The notes under the pieces were generated by a model. The model saw only the letters and a list, made by a program, of their open reading frames with translations, was not told the origin of the DNA and did no database searches. A program made the translations under genes and the position numbers. From Acidobacteriota bacterium (GTDB lineage Bacteria > Acidobacteriota > Terriglobia > Terriglobales > Acidobacteriaceae): a stretch of 6,757 nucleotides of DNA. How positions within the stretch are numbered: position 1 is the stretch's first letter; each line of letters starts with the position of its first letter. Below, piece by piece: positions 6,522 to 6,757 of this stretch. Location of the stretch: contig JAEZPW010000267.1 of the NCBI GenBank assembly GCA_023441255.1, positions 1 through 6,757 on the forward strand. Reading direction: 5' to 3'.

Positions 6522-6573
6522 CAATCAGAAATCAAAATCGAAAATCAAAAATCAGAAATCAAAAATCGAAAAT
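6522..6573. repeat. A-rich heptamer tandem repeat
   Basis: After a partial CAAT unit, seven consecutive units follow: CAGAAAT, CAAAAT, CGAAAAT, CAAAAAT, CAGAAAT, CAAAAAT and CGAAAAT. Six are 7 bases and one is 6. The order CAG-, CAA-, CGA- recurs, which suggests a higher-order unit of about three or four heptamers. The tract ends exactly at the stop codon of the GH9 gene. Its very low GC content contrasts with both flanks. No gene is encoded; translations give only low-complexity F/S/D/R strings. Confidence 0.8.
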
Positions 6574-6757
6574 CTACTGCAACACCCCGGCCAGCGCGAA
6601 CACCAATGATGCCTGCCAGTTGATTGCAATCTCGTTGCTCGCGTATGAACCCTGATCATCCACGTAAGCTCGTGCCGGATGCGGGTCCGAAACCTTCTTG
6701 ACCGCGTCGTCCTGGCGATTGTTGTTCGGTCCGCCCGAGAGCAGCCCCGGCCAGGGC
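6574..6757 (-). CDS. Glycoside hydrolase family 9 enzyme (endoglucanase type), C-terminal end
   Basis: Sixty residues plus a TAG stop are visible; the rest of the gene lies beyond the right edge. They begin PWPGLLSGGPNNNRQDD and continue with HPARAYVDD and then SYASNEIAINWQA. This is the last conserved block of GH9 catalytic domains. The Glu of SNEIAIN (residue 42 of the fragment) corresponds to the catalytic acid, and the DD of YVDD to conserved residues just before it. The second GH9 active-site signature, as I recall it, has Asn where this protein has Gln before the final Ala, a mild deviation. The protein ends a few residues after LVFALAGVLQ, so no C-terminal cellulose-binding module follows. 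GH9 enzymes are mostly inverting endo- or processive beta-1,4-glucanases, usually exported. It reads in the same direction as the phosphorylase gene, 182 bases upstream of it, and would supply its substrate. Confidence 0.9.
   Translation of the reverse strand, partial: PWPGLLSGGPNNNRQDDAVKKVSDPHPARAYVDDQGSYASNEIAINWQASLVFALAGVLQ

Noticed and set aside
6522..6573. CRISPR array
   Set aside because: The units are 6-7 bases and directly adjacent with no spacers, so this is a simple tandem repeat.

Overview
The window looks like a fragment of an Acidobacteriota chromosome, probably class Terriglobia. Three things suggest this. There is a long Oar-like TonB-dependent receptor of the type abundant in that phylum. 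There are intergenic palindromic repeats with a GTCATyCCGAGCG core, which I recall as common in these genomes. The coding regions are moderately GC-rich (about 60% in a sampled line of the receptor gene). This assignment is an inference; there is no marker gene in the window.

Layout from left to right: (1) 1-2664, plus strand, is the 3' part of an outer-membrane TonB-dependent receptor gene whose start lies outside the window. (2) 2665-3115 is non-coding, with a hairpin after the receptor stop, a decayed inverted repeat, a REP-like double hairpin and a candidate promoter. (3) 3116-3793, plus strand, encodes a small exported protein with six cysteines that I cannot assign to a family. (4) 3794-3943 is a convergent intergenic region holding an intrinsic terminator for the minus strand. 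(5) 3944-6391, minus strand, is a full-length cellobiose phosphorylase (GH94) reading frame broken by one in-frame TAG at 4640-4642. (6) 6392-6573 is a spacer with a 32-bp inverted repeat and a heptamer A-rich tandem repeat. (7) 6574-6757, minus strand, is the C-terminal end of a family 9 glycoside hydrolase (endoglucanase type).

The two minus-strand genes form a sensible cellulose module. A GH9 enzyme would release cellobiose and short cellodextrins outside the cytoplasm, and a cytoplasmic GH94 phosphorylase would convert cellobiose plus phosphate to glucose 1-phosphate and glucose. The receptor could import oligosaccharides, but it is on the opposite strand, about 1.3 kb from the convergent end of the phosphorylase, and nothing in its sequence defines its substrate.

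The most notable observation is the single amber codon in the phosphorylase. It separates the catalytic-acid motif from the C-terminal motifs expected to bind phosphate, while the reading frame is otherwise intact at family-typical length. All four gene ends visible here also use TAG as the true stop, which argues against general reassignment of UAG. I see no convincing evidence of a wholly new biological system.
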